A DNA stretch of 30,911 nt from a bacterium (lineage in GTDB: Bacteria; Desulfobacterota; Anaeroferrophillalia; Anaeroferrophillales; Anaeroferrophillaceae): positions 1-30,911 of the forward strand of contig JAOZRP010000003.1 of the NCBI GenBank assembly GCA_029940125.1, read 5' to 3'. Numbering within the stretch: the stretch's first letter is position 1; every line of letters begins with the position of its first letter. Made by a program: the position numbers and the translations under genes. Shown in pieces: positions 16,994 to 25,113 of this stretch. The notes below the pieces were generated by a model. That model ran no database searches. It saw nothing but the letters and a program-made list of their open reading frames with translations, and had not been told where the DNA came from.

Positions 16994-18172
16994 TTACAGA
17001 TTTTCCACAATAAGAGAAACAGCTTCTCCGCCGCCAAGACAGAGGGATGCCATTCCGTAACGAACATTTTGCGCTTTCATCGCGTAAATCAAGGTCGTTA
17101 ACACCCGGGCGCCGGAGCAACCAATGGGATGTCCAAGAGCCACTGCACCCCCATGTATGTTGACCCGTTCCATGTCTATCCCCAATTTTTTGACAATGGC
17201 CACCGATGAAGTAGCAAAGGCCTCATTGATTTCATGGAGTCCAATATCATCGATGGTCAATCCGGCTTTAGCTAAAACTTTCGGAATTGACTGCATCGGC
17301 GCCACCAGAACATCCTCCAACTCGACACCAGCCGCCCCCTGCGCCACCAGACGCACCATGGGAGTGCAGCCAAGGGCATTGGCCCGTTCCATGGACATGA
17401 CGATCAGGCAACTGGCGCCATCACTGATTTTAGACGCATTGCCCGCGGTTACCAAACCGCCTTTCTTGAAGGCCGGCCGCAGGGAGGCAAGCTTTTCCAT
17501 GCTGGTCTTTCGCGGACCTTCGTCGCGGTCAACAACGAAAGGTTCACCTCTCTTTGGTTTGACCGTGATCGGCATAATCTCCTGTTTGAATTTTCCCGTT
17601 TCCTGGGCCGCTAAGGCCTTATCGTTGGAAGCAACAGAAAATTGATCCATTTCTTCCTTGGTAATATTAAATTTTTCACTGACCAATTCCGCCGTATAAC
17701 CCATGTGGTAGTCATTGACCACATCCCAGAGTCCATCGTGAACCATGCCGTCTACCACTGTAGCATCGCCCATTCGGACTCCGCTTCGCATGGCCGGAAA
17801 GTAATGGGGAACATTGCTCATGCTTTCCATGCCGCCGGCGGCAATGATTTCGGCATCTCCACACTTGATTGCCTGTTCGGCCAGCATAACCGCTTTCAGA
17901 CCGGATCCGCACACCTTGTTAACGGTAATGGCGCCGCCTTCCATGGGCAGTCCGGCTTTAATCATTGCCTGGCGTCCGGGATTCTGTCCAAGGCCAATGG
18001 GAACAACATTGCCCATGATGACTTCATCCACCTGCTGCTTCTCAATTCCGGCCCGGTTGATAGACTCCTCGATAACCATGCCTCCCAGGTCGGTAGCGCT
18101 GAAAGGTGTCAAACCACCCCGAAAATTACCGATGGCCGTTCTGACCGCACTGACAATAACCACATCCTTCAT
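16994..18172 (-). CDS. thlA: Acetyl-CoA acetyltransferase (thiolase)
   Basis: 392 aa, the typical size for biosynthetic or short-chain thiolases. It catalyses the reversible cleavage of acetoacetyl-CoA to two acetyl-CoA. The nucleophile is C88 (VNKVCGSGLKAV); NEAFA, GGAVALGHPIGCSGAR and SLCLGGG supply the rest of the active site. GGAA lies about 7 nt before the ATG. It is the second gene of the cluster after the racemase-type gene (87-nt gap). The choice between acetoacetyl-CoA thiolase and a broader 3-ketoacyl-CoA thiolase rests on the butyrate-oxidation context. Confidence 0.92.
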   Translation of the reverse strand: MKDVVIVSAVRTAIGNFRGGLTPFSATDLGGMVIEESINRAGIEKQQVDEVIMGNVVPIGLGQNPGRQAMIKAGLPMEGGAITVNKVCGSGLKAVMLAEQAIKCGDAEIIAAGGMESMSNVPHYFPAMRSGVRMGDATVVDGMVHDGLWDVVNDYHMGYTAELVSEKFNITKEEMDQFSVASNDKALAAQETGKFKQEIMPITVKPKRGEPFVVDRDEGPRKTSMEKLASLRPAFKKGGLVTAGNASKISDGASCLIVMSMERANALGCTPMVRLVAQGAAGVELEDVLVAPMQSIPKVLAKAGLTIDDIGLHEINEAFATSSVAIVKKLGIDMERVNIHGGAVALGHPIGCSGARVLTTLIYAMKAQNVRYGMASLCLGGGEAVSLIVENL

Positions 18173-18198
18173 TGCATTTCCTTTTTTATCTTACGTTG

Positions 18199-18232
18199 AT
18201 TCATCCGGCATTCACGTGTTTCCCGAATGAAT
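18199..18232 (-). repeat. Intercistronic hairpin upstream of the first thiolase
   Basis: ATTCATCCGG (18199-18208) pairs with CCGAATGAAT (18223-18232) at nine of ten positions around a 14-nt loop. It lies in the 87-nt gap between the racemase-type gene and the thiolase. No U-tract follows, so an mRNA processing or stability element is more likely than a terminator. Confidence 0.3.
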
Positions 18233-18259
18233 GTAAAATTTTTCAACCCAGCTGTTCTT

Positions 18260-19429
18260 TTACACTACCTTCTGCCGTCGGAACAAATCAATGTCGTTAG
18301 CACCATATCCCAGCGAAAGTAGCACTTCCTCTGTATGTTCTCCTAGTTTTGGCGGGAAGCAATGGTCCAGCCGCTTTTCACCATCGACCATGATGGCGGA
18401 ATTCAGCTGCCGTATGCTGCCGCCGCCAGGCAGAGGCAGGTCATAAAACATCTTCCTGGCCTTGAAATGATCATTGGCGACCACTTCGGACAAGCTGGCA
18501 ACCGGCTCACAGCAGGCATTTTTCCCTTCCAGTATTTGTTCCCATTCCTTTCTGGTTCGCCGGGCGAAGATTTCCGCGACCTCCTGCCTGAGCAGCCGTT
18601 GATCTTCGCTACTTCCTTTTTGACGGCTGATTAAGTCGGGGCGATCTGCAGCTTCACAAAAATTGCGCCAGAATTTGCTTTCGAGGGCACCCAGGGCCAT
18701 ATACTGGTTATCGCGGGTTCGGTATACCTGGTAATCTGCCTCTCCGCCATTGAACGTGGTTTCGTTGGGCCCGGGATCCTGACCCTGGGCAAAGAAATAA
18801 GCCGATAAAAGGGAGAACATGGAAACCAGACCATCGGTCATGGATATGTCCAGATGCATCCCTTTCCTGCCCTGTAAAACGGCAACATAGGCCATAAGAA
18901 TGGCATTGGATGCGTACAATGCGCCGCCGGCGATATCAGCCACCTGAATACCTGGAACCACCGGCCGCCCATCCTCGCAGCCACTGGTGTGCAGCACACC
19001 GGTTTCCGCCAGGTAGTTGAGGTCATGTCCTGCTTTATCGGCTTTTGGCCCAAACTGACCATAACCGGTAATAGAACAGTAGATTATCTTGTCATTGATT
19101 TTTTTAGCTTGGTGGTAGTCGATTCCAAGACGTTCCATTACCCCGGGGCGAAAACTTTCCACTACCACATCGTGCTCGCGCAGCAGGCGAAAGAATATTT
19201 CCCGGCCGGCTTCTGTCTTGAGATTCAGGGTCAGTGATTTCTTGTTTCGGTTGACTGCCAAAAACAAGGCACTGAAACCCCCGATCTTTGGTTCCCAAGA
19301 ACGGATATAATCGCCCTCTTCAGGTGCTTCAAGCTTCAAAACCTGGGCTCCATGATCGGCCAAAATCATGGTACAATACGGCCCAGGCAACAATCGCGTC
19401 AGATCAAGTATCCGCAAATCTTTCAGCAT
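18260..19429 (-). CDS. CaiB/BaiF family protein, alpha-methylacyl-CoA racemase type
   Basis: 389 aa from ATG 19429; a TTG at 19465 would add 12 residues but lacks a ribosome site. The family III fold begins with LRILDLTRLLPGPYCTMILADHGAQV. The racemase catalytic set is present with exact spacing. H135 in AGHDLNYL, D165 in VADIAGG and E250 in GALESKF are 30 and 85 residues apart, the same as H126, D156 and E241 of Mycobacterium tuberculosis MCR. The predicted role is epimerisation of 2-methylacyl-CoA esters (for example 2-methylbutyryl-CoA) so that a stereospecific dehydrogenase can use both forms. A CoA-transferase of the same family remains possible, since D165 is the transferase nucleophile position too. 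It is the first gene of the oxidation cluster. Confidence 0.82.
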   Translation of the reverse strand: MLKDLRILDLTRLLPGPYCTMILADHGAQVLKLEAPEEGDYIRSWEPKIGGFSALFLAVNRNKKSLTLNLKTEAGREIFFRLLREHDVVVESFRPGVMERLGIDYHQAKKINDKIIYCSITGYGQFGPKADKAGHDLNYLAETGVLHTSGCEDGRPVVPGIQVADIAGGALYASNAILMAYVAVLQGRKGMHLDISMTDGLVSMFSLLSAYFFAQGQDPGPNETTFNGGEADYQVYRTRDNQYMALGALESKFWRNFCEAADRPDLISRQKGSSEDQRLLRQEVAEIFARRTRKEWEQILEGKNACCEPVASLSEVVANDHFKARKMFYDLPLPGGGSIRQLNSAIMVDGEKRLDHCFPPKLGEHTEEVLLSLGYGANDIDLFRRQKVV

Positions 19430-19486
19430 TGTTGACGGATCCTCTAAACACCCGTTGAAGGCCAAGCAGGCGGCAATAGTTATTCT

Positions 19487-19502
19487 CAGTTAACGTAAGC
19501 TG
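19487..19502. promoter_or_regulatory. Near-palindromic motif, copy 1, upstream of the oxidation cluster
   Basis: CAGTTAACGTAAGCTG, centred on ACGT, lies 58 nt upstream of the racemase-type gene. A closely matching copy (one substitution, plus similar TATTC sequence just before it) is at 27323-27338, upstream of the electron-transfer cluster. The shared spacing-free motif looks like an operator of a dimeric regulator; the regulator itself is not in the window. Confidence 0.4.
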
Positions 19503-19524
19503 TTAGGGGAACATGGTCCAAGAT

Positions 19525-19550
19525 TAGGGTCAGCTGAAAATTTGACCCTA
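19525..19550. repeat. REP-like palindrome
   Basis: TAGGGTCA (19525-19532) and TGACCCTA (19543-19550) are perfect 8-bp arms around a 10-nt loop. The element lies in the short gap between the six-heme cytochrome stop and the racemase-type gene. No U-tract follows on either strand. GGGTCA/TGACCC palindromes of this kind resemble the small mobile repeats linked to REP-associated tyrosine transposases, but no transposase is present here. Confidence 0.45.
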
Positions 19551-19558
19551 TCCCACTA

Positions 19559-20182
19559 CTATTTAGTGTTTATTTTTTCAAGCTCTTTTTCTGTTTCAAC
19601 CAGTTTCACGAAATGACACAGCTCACACTTGTCATCTTTGCGATCAGCCTTATGGCAGTCCCCGGTAAAGCAGCCATGCATCTTCGGTCTATTGGTTTCG
19701 ATGGAGAATTTATCATGGGTTATGGAAAAATGGCAGACCAAACAATTATCTATCTTTACCTTCTCCCCCTTGAAGTGTTTTTTATGTGATATCTTGACAA
19801 TTCTCGTTTTCTTTACCTCTTTCAACTGAGGTATGTCTTCATGACAATGCAGGCAATTTTCATTCAACCTGTCCTTGTCCGCTTTAAACTTCTCAGGTAT
19901 GATTAAACTGCGATAGTGATTGAACAAATTGTCGTCTGAAGCGGGAAAAGCCCCACGACGCTGGCTGTGACATTCGTAGCATGTTACTTCCTGGGGATGA
20001 AACTTGGATTCCTGCCATTGCCTGAATATGACCGGATGACACGATTGACACAAACTTTCATCCGTGTTGGATATCCTGGCAATAGAGAAAAAAGCGACCG
20101 TGGAACCTGCCAGCACTATTAACACCAGCGTCGTTTTCAACCATAGGGGTAGATGTTTATAAAAGGAAAAATCTAATTTCAT
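19559..20182 (-). CDS. Membrane-anchored hexaheme cytochrome c, NapC/NrfH-like
   Basis: 207 aa, with GGGAG eight nt before the ATG. One N-terminal membrane helix (about 14-36) anchors a periplasmic domain. Heme-binding sites are CQSCH (45-49), CYECH (68-72), CLHCH (110-114), CLVCH (147-151), the unusual CFTGDCH with four residues between the cysteines (171-177), and CELCH (186-190), giving six predicted hemes. The N-terminal anchor and first heme motifs resemble NapC/NrfH quinol dehydrogenases, although the overall match is loose. It is the last gene of the electron-transfer cluster, 63 nt after the molybdoenzyme. It probably passes electrons between that complex or the quinone pool and a periplasmic partner. 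Confidence 0.85.
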   Translation of the reverse strand: MKLDFSFYKHLPLWLKTTLVLIVLAGSTVAFFSIARISNTDESLCQSCHPVIFRQWQESKFHPQEVTCYECHSQRRGAFPASDDNLFNHYRSLIIPEKFKADKDRLNENCLHCHEDIPQLKEVKKTRIVKISHKKHFKGEKVKIDNCLVCHFSITHDKFSIETNRPKMHGCFTGDCHKADRKDDKCELCHFVKLVETEKELEKINTK

Positions 20183-20245
20183 CTATATTCTCCCTGAGTA
20201 AATACCATCGAGATATTACTCGCTCTGAGAAGCGTATAATATAAA

Positions 20246-22546
20246 CTATACCTTAACAAGTTTCACCAGCGGATCAATCAATGTGATTCCCGCCGCATAT
20301 TTACACTGCATGCCGGCAAAAACAGTATTAATGTGTGTTCCATTTCCCTGCTTTTTCCACCATATCGGCTCTTTTGGATCCCAGCTGTTGAGACGAAAGG
20401 TAAAGGGTGTAAAGAAAAAAGCTTTGCGACTCAATAATGATTTTGTCATGGGATCCCGATCAGCAATGGCATCGGCCCTGGCAACGCGGCCAACCTGCGA
20501 GTGGCCGTGTCCCGTGGCAATGGCGGCGCACTCAGGATGAATCCCTTCCGTAATCCAGGCGGTTACGACCTTGTCGCCTACATTTGTCCTGATTTTTAAT
20601 TTGTCGCCGTCTTTAACTCCCAGCTTTTTAGCCCTGACGGGATTGATCCACAGCGGGTTCTCATGCCGCAGTTCCGCCAGGTACTTGCTGTTGGCGGTTT
20701 GTGAATCCAGGACATGCCATTCAAAAGGAACCAGGTAAAAATCGTCATTTGCGTAGCTTTCCTCCGGAACAGGTTCTGTTCTTCCCAGGTCGCTAAGCCG
20801 GACATTGACTTTCTGTTTCCCCTGATTGGCGTTCTCAAAGACAAAATATCCTTTTTTCTTGAGGTATGCCAAACCACCCACTACCACCAGGGTGGGGATT
20901 TTGGTCAAAAGTGACTCCAGGTAACTTTCAACGTTCAAGTGCTTAAACGGTCCAGACGTCGGCTGGCCGATCAGGGCGCGTCCTACGTCCAGCATAACCT
21001 GATTGAAATCACGTCCACCTTCGACGGGAGCCAAAGAAGGAGTAAAAAGCTGCAGCTTTTTCACTTTTGCCTGTCGCAGCAGCAGGATCTCATCGGTTGG
21101 TCGTGAAACCGGCTGGCGCAATGAAATGCACTGCTGCCGCTGATTCAAGCGGCGGCAGAACAATCCCCATGTTTCCAGTTCCGTTGCCATTGGCAAGATG
21201 AGATCGGCATACTGTGACGTTTCATTTATGTAGGTATCAAATGCGGCATAAAAGGATACCAGCATTTTATTTTTCAATAATGCTTTGGGCCAGTCTTTAT
21301 CGTATGAATCAAAAACCGGGTTTGACTGATAGGAAAGCAGCACCTGAGGTTCATTCTTTTCCTTGAGTTTCTGCATGTACCAGCTGGAAGCAACCGTATT
21401 TATTCCTGCCGGTTTTGCTAATTCTTCCGCCAGTGGCAGTGGCTTGTCATAGGACAAAACACCACTGTCAGATACTGCTCCGCATAAAATATTCAGCAGT
21501 TCAATGGCACAGGCATTTTCCCAGCCGTTATCGGCTTGGAATACTTCCTGCCCGAAAATTACCATTGCCGGTTGTCGATGACTGAGCTGCCGGGCAATGT
21601 CATGCAGAACCTTTTCTTGAATCCCGCATTGTTTGTGTACAGCTGCCGGCGTAAATGGTTTCAGGTACTTTTTCAGATCCGTGCTGCTGATTCCAGTGCG
21701 GGAGAGCATGGTCCGGTCATACCATTGATTATGAACCATAATGTGAGCGATGGCTTTGGCGATGTCGCCGTAATGCCGCGGATGCGCGGGATGCCAAACA
21801 TGACTTTTTCCCCCGGTCTGCGACAGTCGGGATGCAATCGTTACCATTCGCAATCCATTGTCATTCAATCCTTCAACCAGGGATTGCACTTCGGTGACAA
21901 AAGCTTCGCCGGAGCGGAAAGGATCATCGGCAAAGTTTAAAACGTAGCGACATTCACGATAATTGCGGAAGCAAACTGACCGACCATATATCTTTTCCCG
22001 AAAACGTTTTATGATCATACAATCATCTGGTTCAACCAACGTAGCCTGGGGGAAAAGCGAAAGGAACGGCTTCGTCAACAACTCATCACGGCCGTTGATA
22101 AAAGCAAGATTTTTTCCCTGGTCGGCGTAAACCGGAGACAATTTCTGCTGCAAAATTTCGTAAGCCTCATTCCAGGAAATCTCCTGCCATTTTCCCTCGC
22201 CCCGTTCTCCGGTACGCTTAAGAGGCTTGAGCAAACGGTCAGGATCATACAACCGGTCAAGCTGTCCAAATGCTTTGGCGCACAACTTTCCTCCGGCAAC
22301 CGGATGTTCACGGTTGCCAAGCATCATTACCACCCGGTCACCTTCGCGATAGGTAGTCAAACCACAATGATTATCACAAAGGCTGCAGGTTGTCGGCCGG
22401 GGATTGCGATCTTTCCGTATCACCTTTGCCGACTGTTCATTCCATGGCTTTCGCCATTTTTCAGCCAACTTCAAACGATCCGGCAGTACCAGTGACGCAC
22501 CACTCCAAGCCCCGAGCTGGATAAATTTTCTTCTGTCAACTTTCAC
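20246..22546 (-). CDS. Tat-exported molybdopterin oxidoreductase (PsrA/PhsA-like catalytic subunit)
   Basis: 766 aa from a GTG start with AGAGGAG about 7 nt upstream. The N-terminus is a twin-arginine signal (DRRKFIQLGAWSGASLVL). A [4Fe-4S] site follows: C54, C57, C61 and C89 (CSLCDNHC ... KLCAKA). C176 in EPDDCMIIKR lies where PsrA-type enzymes have the Mo-ligating Cys. The C-terminal cofactor-binding domain is seen as NPLWINPVRAKKLGVKDGD and ATGHGHSQVGR. The length matches polysulfide and thiosulfate reductase catalytic subunits (about 765 aa), not tetrathionate reductase (about 1000). With the four-cluster ferredoxin and NrfD genes just upstream it would form a periplasm-facing complex. 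Substrate and direction of electron flow cannot be read from the sequence. Confidence 0.88.
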   Translation of the reverse strand: MKVDRRKFIQLGAWSGASLVLPDRLKLAEKWRKPWNEQSAKVIRKDRNPRPTTCSLCDNHCGLTTYREGDRVVMMLGNREHPVAGGKLCAKAFGQLDRLYDPDRLLKPLKRTGERGEGKWQEISWNEAYEILQQKLSPVYADQGKNLAFINGRDELLTKPFLSLFPQATLVEPDDCMIIKRFREKIYGRSVCFRNYRECRYVLNFADDPFRSGEAFVTEVQSLVEGLNDNGLRMVTIASRLSQTGGKSHVWHPAHPRHYGDIAKAIAHIMVHNQWYDRTMLSRTGISSTDLKKYLKPFTPAAVHKQCGIQEKVLHDIARQLSHRQPAMVIFGQEVFQADNGWENACAIELLNILCGAVSDSGVLSYDKPLPLAEELAKPAGINTVASSWYMQKLKEKNEPQVLLSYQSNPVFDSYDKDWPKALLKNKMLVSFYAAFDTYINETSQYADLILPMATELETWGLFCRRLNQRQQCISLRQPVSRPTDEILLLRQAKVKKLQLFTPSLAPVEGGRDFNQVMLDVGRALIGQPTSGPFKHLNVESYLESLLTKIPTLVVVGGLAYLKKKGYFVFENANQGKQKVNVRLSDLGRTEPVPEESYANDDFYLVPFEWHVLDSQTANSKYLAELRHENPLWINPVRAKKLGVKDGDKLKIRTNVGDKVVTAWITEGIHPECAAIATGHGHSQVGRVARADAIADRDPMTKSLLSRKAFFFTPFTFRLNSWDPKEPIWWKKQGNGTHINTVFAGMQCKYAAGITLIDPLVKLVKV

Positions 22547-22565
22547 GGTTTACTCCTCTGCCCAT

Positions 22566-23465
22566 TTACATCAAAGGCAAAACCTGCCCGCCATATACAG
22601 TGACAATCCGCATCGCCAGGATGCCAATCATGTTCATAACCGCGGCCAAAATCAGCAAATAATTATTCTCACGAAATTTCGGTACCATGACAATTACCAG
22701 CGGTATAACTTTACCAATAAGATTCTCAAGAACTACAAAGCCCAGGAACATTTTGCCAAACAGCATGAAATGAGCGACTTCCTGACCTTCCAGTTTGGAA
22801 TACAGCAGGACGCTGTAATCACAAAATACCAGGAAAAGATCAACAACCAGCAGCCAACCCAGGATTTTGGCCAGGCTGTAAATAAGGTCGTAATTTACAT
22901 CACGGCTTTTCGTAAAGAAGTAATCCCGGATCATAATCAGGAGGATCATCATGGAAATGCCGGAAACCATGGCTGAGAAAAGAAAGACGATGGGCATCAG
23001 ACCGGTATTCCAGTAATCTCTTGCCACGCCCAAGGCCAAAATCCAGCCGGTATAACCATGAACTGCCAGGGCCAGGGGAATGCCGATAGTTCCGAAAATC
23101 CTCGTCCATTTTTTATTCCCCTTAAACATGAAAATACCATAAATTATTGAATTTACGGGATAAAGCATGAGGAGAAAGGCTCCATAGGTCATGGCTGAAA
23201 CCGGATTCAGGTAGACAAAATGGTTCCATACCGATTTAATGGGCCAGGCGACCTGCATCAAGAGGAATTGTGGTGCCATCAGGAGAAGAATAACCGCGAC
23301 CACCACGCCAATCTTACCGGCAGGTTTGAATTTCTCAAAGCCGAAACCATAGGACAGGGTTGAAATCATAAAGGAACCAGCACTAAGTCCAGTCAAATAG
23401 AAGTAATAGGAAATCAAAAAAGCCATGGACGTCTGGTATTGGACATCATAAACTATTTTTCCCAT
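22566..23465 (-). CDS. NrfD/PsrC-type integral membrane quinone-reactive subunit
   Basis: 299 aa. About eight hydrophobic helices are visible (for example VVVAVILLLMAPQFLLMQVA, IGIPLALAVHGYTGWILALG, ILGWLLVVDLFLVFCDYSVL and MFLGFVVLENLIGKVIPLVI), with no heme-binding motif. This matches the eight-helix PsrC/NrfD form; the ten-helix QrcD or HybB forms are about 400 aa. It would hold the quinone site linking the menaquinone pool to the iron-sulfur and molybdopterin subunits. Its start overlaps the ferredoxin subunit gene by 13 nt and its stop lies 19 nt before the molybdoenzyme start, so translation of the three is probably coupled. Confidence 0.9.
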   Translation of the reverse strand: MGKIVYDVQYQTSMAFLISYYFYLTGLSAGSFMISTLSYGFGFEKFKPAGKIGVVVAVILLLMAPQFLLMQVAWPIKSVWNHFVYLNPVSAMTYGAFLLMLYPVNSIIYGIFMFKGNKKWTRIFGTIGIPLALAVHGYTGWILALGVARDYWNTGLMPIVFLFSAMVSGISMMILLIMIRDYFFTKSRDVNYDLIYSLAKILGWLLVVDLFLVFCDYSVLLYSKLEGQEVAHFMLFGKMFLGFVVLENLIGKVIPLVIVMVPKFRENNYLLILAAVMNMIGILAMRIVTVYGGQVLPLM

Positions 23466-24073
23466 ACGAACTCAACCTCCCGCTTGATTTCCATGGTTGC
23501 CTGGTCCAGGCCAATATAATAAACCCGGGGTCCGGTACCCATATCGGTCTTTAAATTCTGCACGGCATTGGTGGCAATTAGTTGAGATACCTCGCTCTTG
23601 GGATCGTTAAGATTGCCAAATACCCGTGCCGAGGTTGGACAGGCCTCAACGCAAGCCGGCTGCAGACCCTGCTCAACCCGATGATAACAAAAATCACATT
23701 TGTCAATGATTCCTTTTTGTGGATGAACATAACGCACTTCATAGGGACAGGCAGCCATGCAATAGCGACAACCAACGCATCGATGCGGATCAACCATGAC
23801 AATGCCGTCTTCACGCTGATAGGACGCGTGTACCGGACAGACCTTAACGCAAACCGGGTTCTCACAATGATTGCATAAAGTCGGCCTGAAAGCCCTTACC
23901 ACATTGGGATACTTCCCTTTTTCAATTTCTTTGACCCACGTACGCCAGATACCAAGCGGTACATCATTTTGTACCTTGCAGGCAATTTCACAGGTATGGC
24001 AGCCGATACATTTATTGAGATCAATTACCATTCCCCAACGTGGCAGTTGGGTATCTTTCTTTTCCTTGGACAT
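23453..24073 (-). CDS. Four-cluster ferredoxin subunit of the molybdoenzyme complex (PsrB/TtrB/DmsB-like)
   Basis: 206 aa. Sixteen cysteines in the standard order predict four [4Fe-4S] clusters: CIGCHTCEIAC (22-32), CNHCENPVCVKVCP, CVGCRYCMAACP, and CDFC ... ACVEACP. It has no signal peptide, as expected for a subunit that reaches the periplasm by riding with the Tat-exported partner. It wires the NrfD quinone site to the molybdenum centre. It overlaps nrfD by 13 nt and lies 29 nt after the heptaheme cytochrome stop. Confidence 0.93.
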   Translation of the reverse strand: MSKEKKDTQLPRWGMVIDLNKCIGCHTCEIACKVQNDVPLGIWRTWVKEIEKGKYPNVVRAFRPTLCNHCENPVCVKVCPVHASYQREDGIVMVDPHRCVGCRYCMAACPYEVRYVHPQKGIIDKCDFCYHRVEQGLQPACVEACPTSARVFGNLNDPKSEVSQLIATNAVQNLKTDMGTGPRVYYIGLDQATMEIKREVEFVWEK

Positions 24074-24102
24074 AGATCATCCACCTCAAACTGATTAAGC
24101 AG

Positions 24103-25056
24103 TTATTTGTTTTCCTGCTCCTGGTAATACTTGGCAATCCGGTGCAGCCCTACATATATTCCCCAGCAAAGAAGCAAGAAAATAATAAGAGTGAAGAGAA
24201 CACCGTAAATATTACGCATAATCCAGACGGAATATTGCTGATCGTGATTGGGAAAGAGATGAAAGCGATTAAACATCAGGCCAGCCGGCTGAATTTCCTT
24301 CTGGTGACATCTCTGACACGGTGCTTTGCTTAATTCTTTTTCACCGTGAGCCGCATCGCCCTGGTGGCAGTCAACACAGGCGTCGCGGGTAAAACTGAAA
24401 CTTAAGTCTGCTTTACGGTGCGCCTGAACCCGGAATGCTGCCATTCGGCTAAACAAACCCTCGATTTTTCTTTCCTTGTGACAGCGGGAACATGTCTCCT
24501 TCAAGTTGCGGGAATTTACCGTGGACTCCGGCTTTTTCGCCCCCATGGGATAATGAATCGTGTGACAGTCAAAGCAGTTGGCGGCATCTTTTTTGCCGGC
24601 CACCAAGGCTTTTCCGTGAACGCTTTTCAAAAAAGACTCGCCAACCATCTTTTTGGCCGGGATCTTGATGTTTCTCTTTTTCAGGCGTTCGCGGATATGG
24701 TTGGGATCTAGACCCTTAATATTTGAGTGACAGGTCAAACAGGTAACCTGACGGTAGCCGGTTCGCAGATGGGTTTTGTTGTCCGCTTTATAGTGGCAGT
24801 CAAGGCAGGTCAACTTCTTGCCATGCAAGGTCTGCATGAAGCGTTCTTTGTCAATAAATAACGTTTGCAGCTCACCCTGAAGACCGCCGGCACGCAAATT
24901 AGCTTCCTTATGGCATTTAAAACAGTCATCATTGGTAAGCTTCTTTTTCTCGGCAGCCTGACCAGGTACGGCCAGCACACTGATCAACATGATCAATAGT
25001 GAAAAAATCACTGCATATCGGCCGGGAAATCCTGCCATGGAGTTCTTTCTGCTCAC
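24103..25056 (-). CDS. Heptaheme cytochrome c with C-terminal membrane anchor
   Basis: 317 aa from GTG 25056, chosen because AGGAGG lies six nt upstream; the frame is open to 25095. A signal peptide (RYAVIFSLLIMLISVLAVPG, cut near AQA/AEK) is followed by seven CxxCH sites: CFKCH, CLDCH, CLTCH, CFDCH, CSRCH, CVDCH and CQRCH. Near the C-terminus a hydrophobic helix (NIYGVLFTLIIFLLLCWGIY) precedes a basic tail, so the heme domain should sit on the periplasmic face. It lies between the EMO-type gene and the ferredoxin subunit gene (57- and 29-nt gaps). It probably links quinone-reactive membrane proteins to soluble or outer-membrane cytochromes. I do not recognise a named family. Confidence 0.87.
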   Translation of the reverse strand: MSRKNSMAGFPGRYAVIFSLLIMLISVLAVPGQAAEKKKLTNDDCFKCHKEANLRAGGLQGELQTLFIDKERFMQTLHGKKLTCLDCHYKADNKTHLRTGYRQVTCLTCHSNIKGLDPNHIRERLKKRNIKIPAKKMVGESFLKSVHGKALVAGKKDAANCFDCHTIHYPMGAKKPESTVNSRNLKETCSRCHKERKIEGLFSRMAAFRVQAHRKADLSFSFTRDACVDCHQGDAAHGEKELSKAPCQRCHQKEIQPAGLMFNRFHLFPNHDQQYSVWIMRNIYGVLFTLIIFLLLCWGIYVGLHRIAKYYQEQENK

Positions 25057-25113
25057 CACTGCCCTCCTGTCCTGCTTAACCCTTTGTCTCATCACTGGAA
25101 CACACCTGTATTA

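Noticed and set aside
20246..24073. Qrc (cytochrome c3:menaquinone oxidoreductase) complex
   Set aside because: Gene order differs from qrcABCD, and the NrfD subunit has about 300 residues where QrcD has about 400. A Psr-like module fits better.
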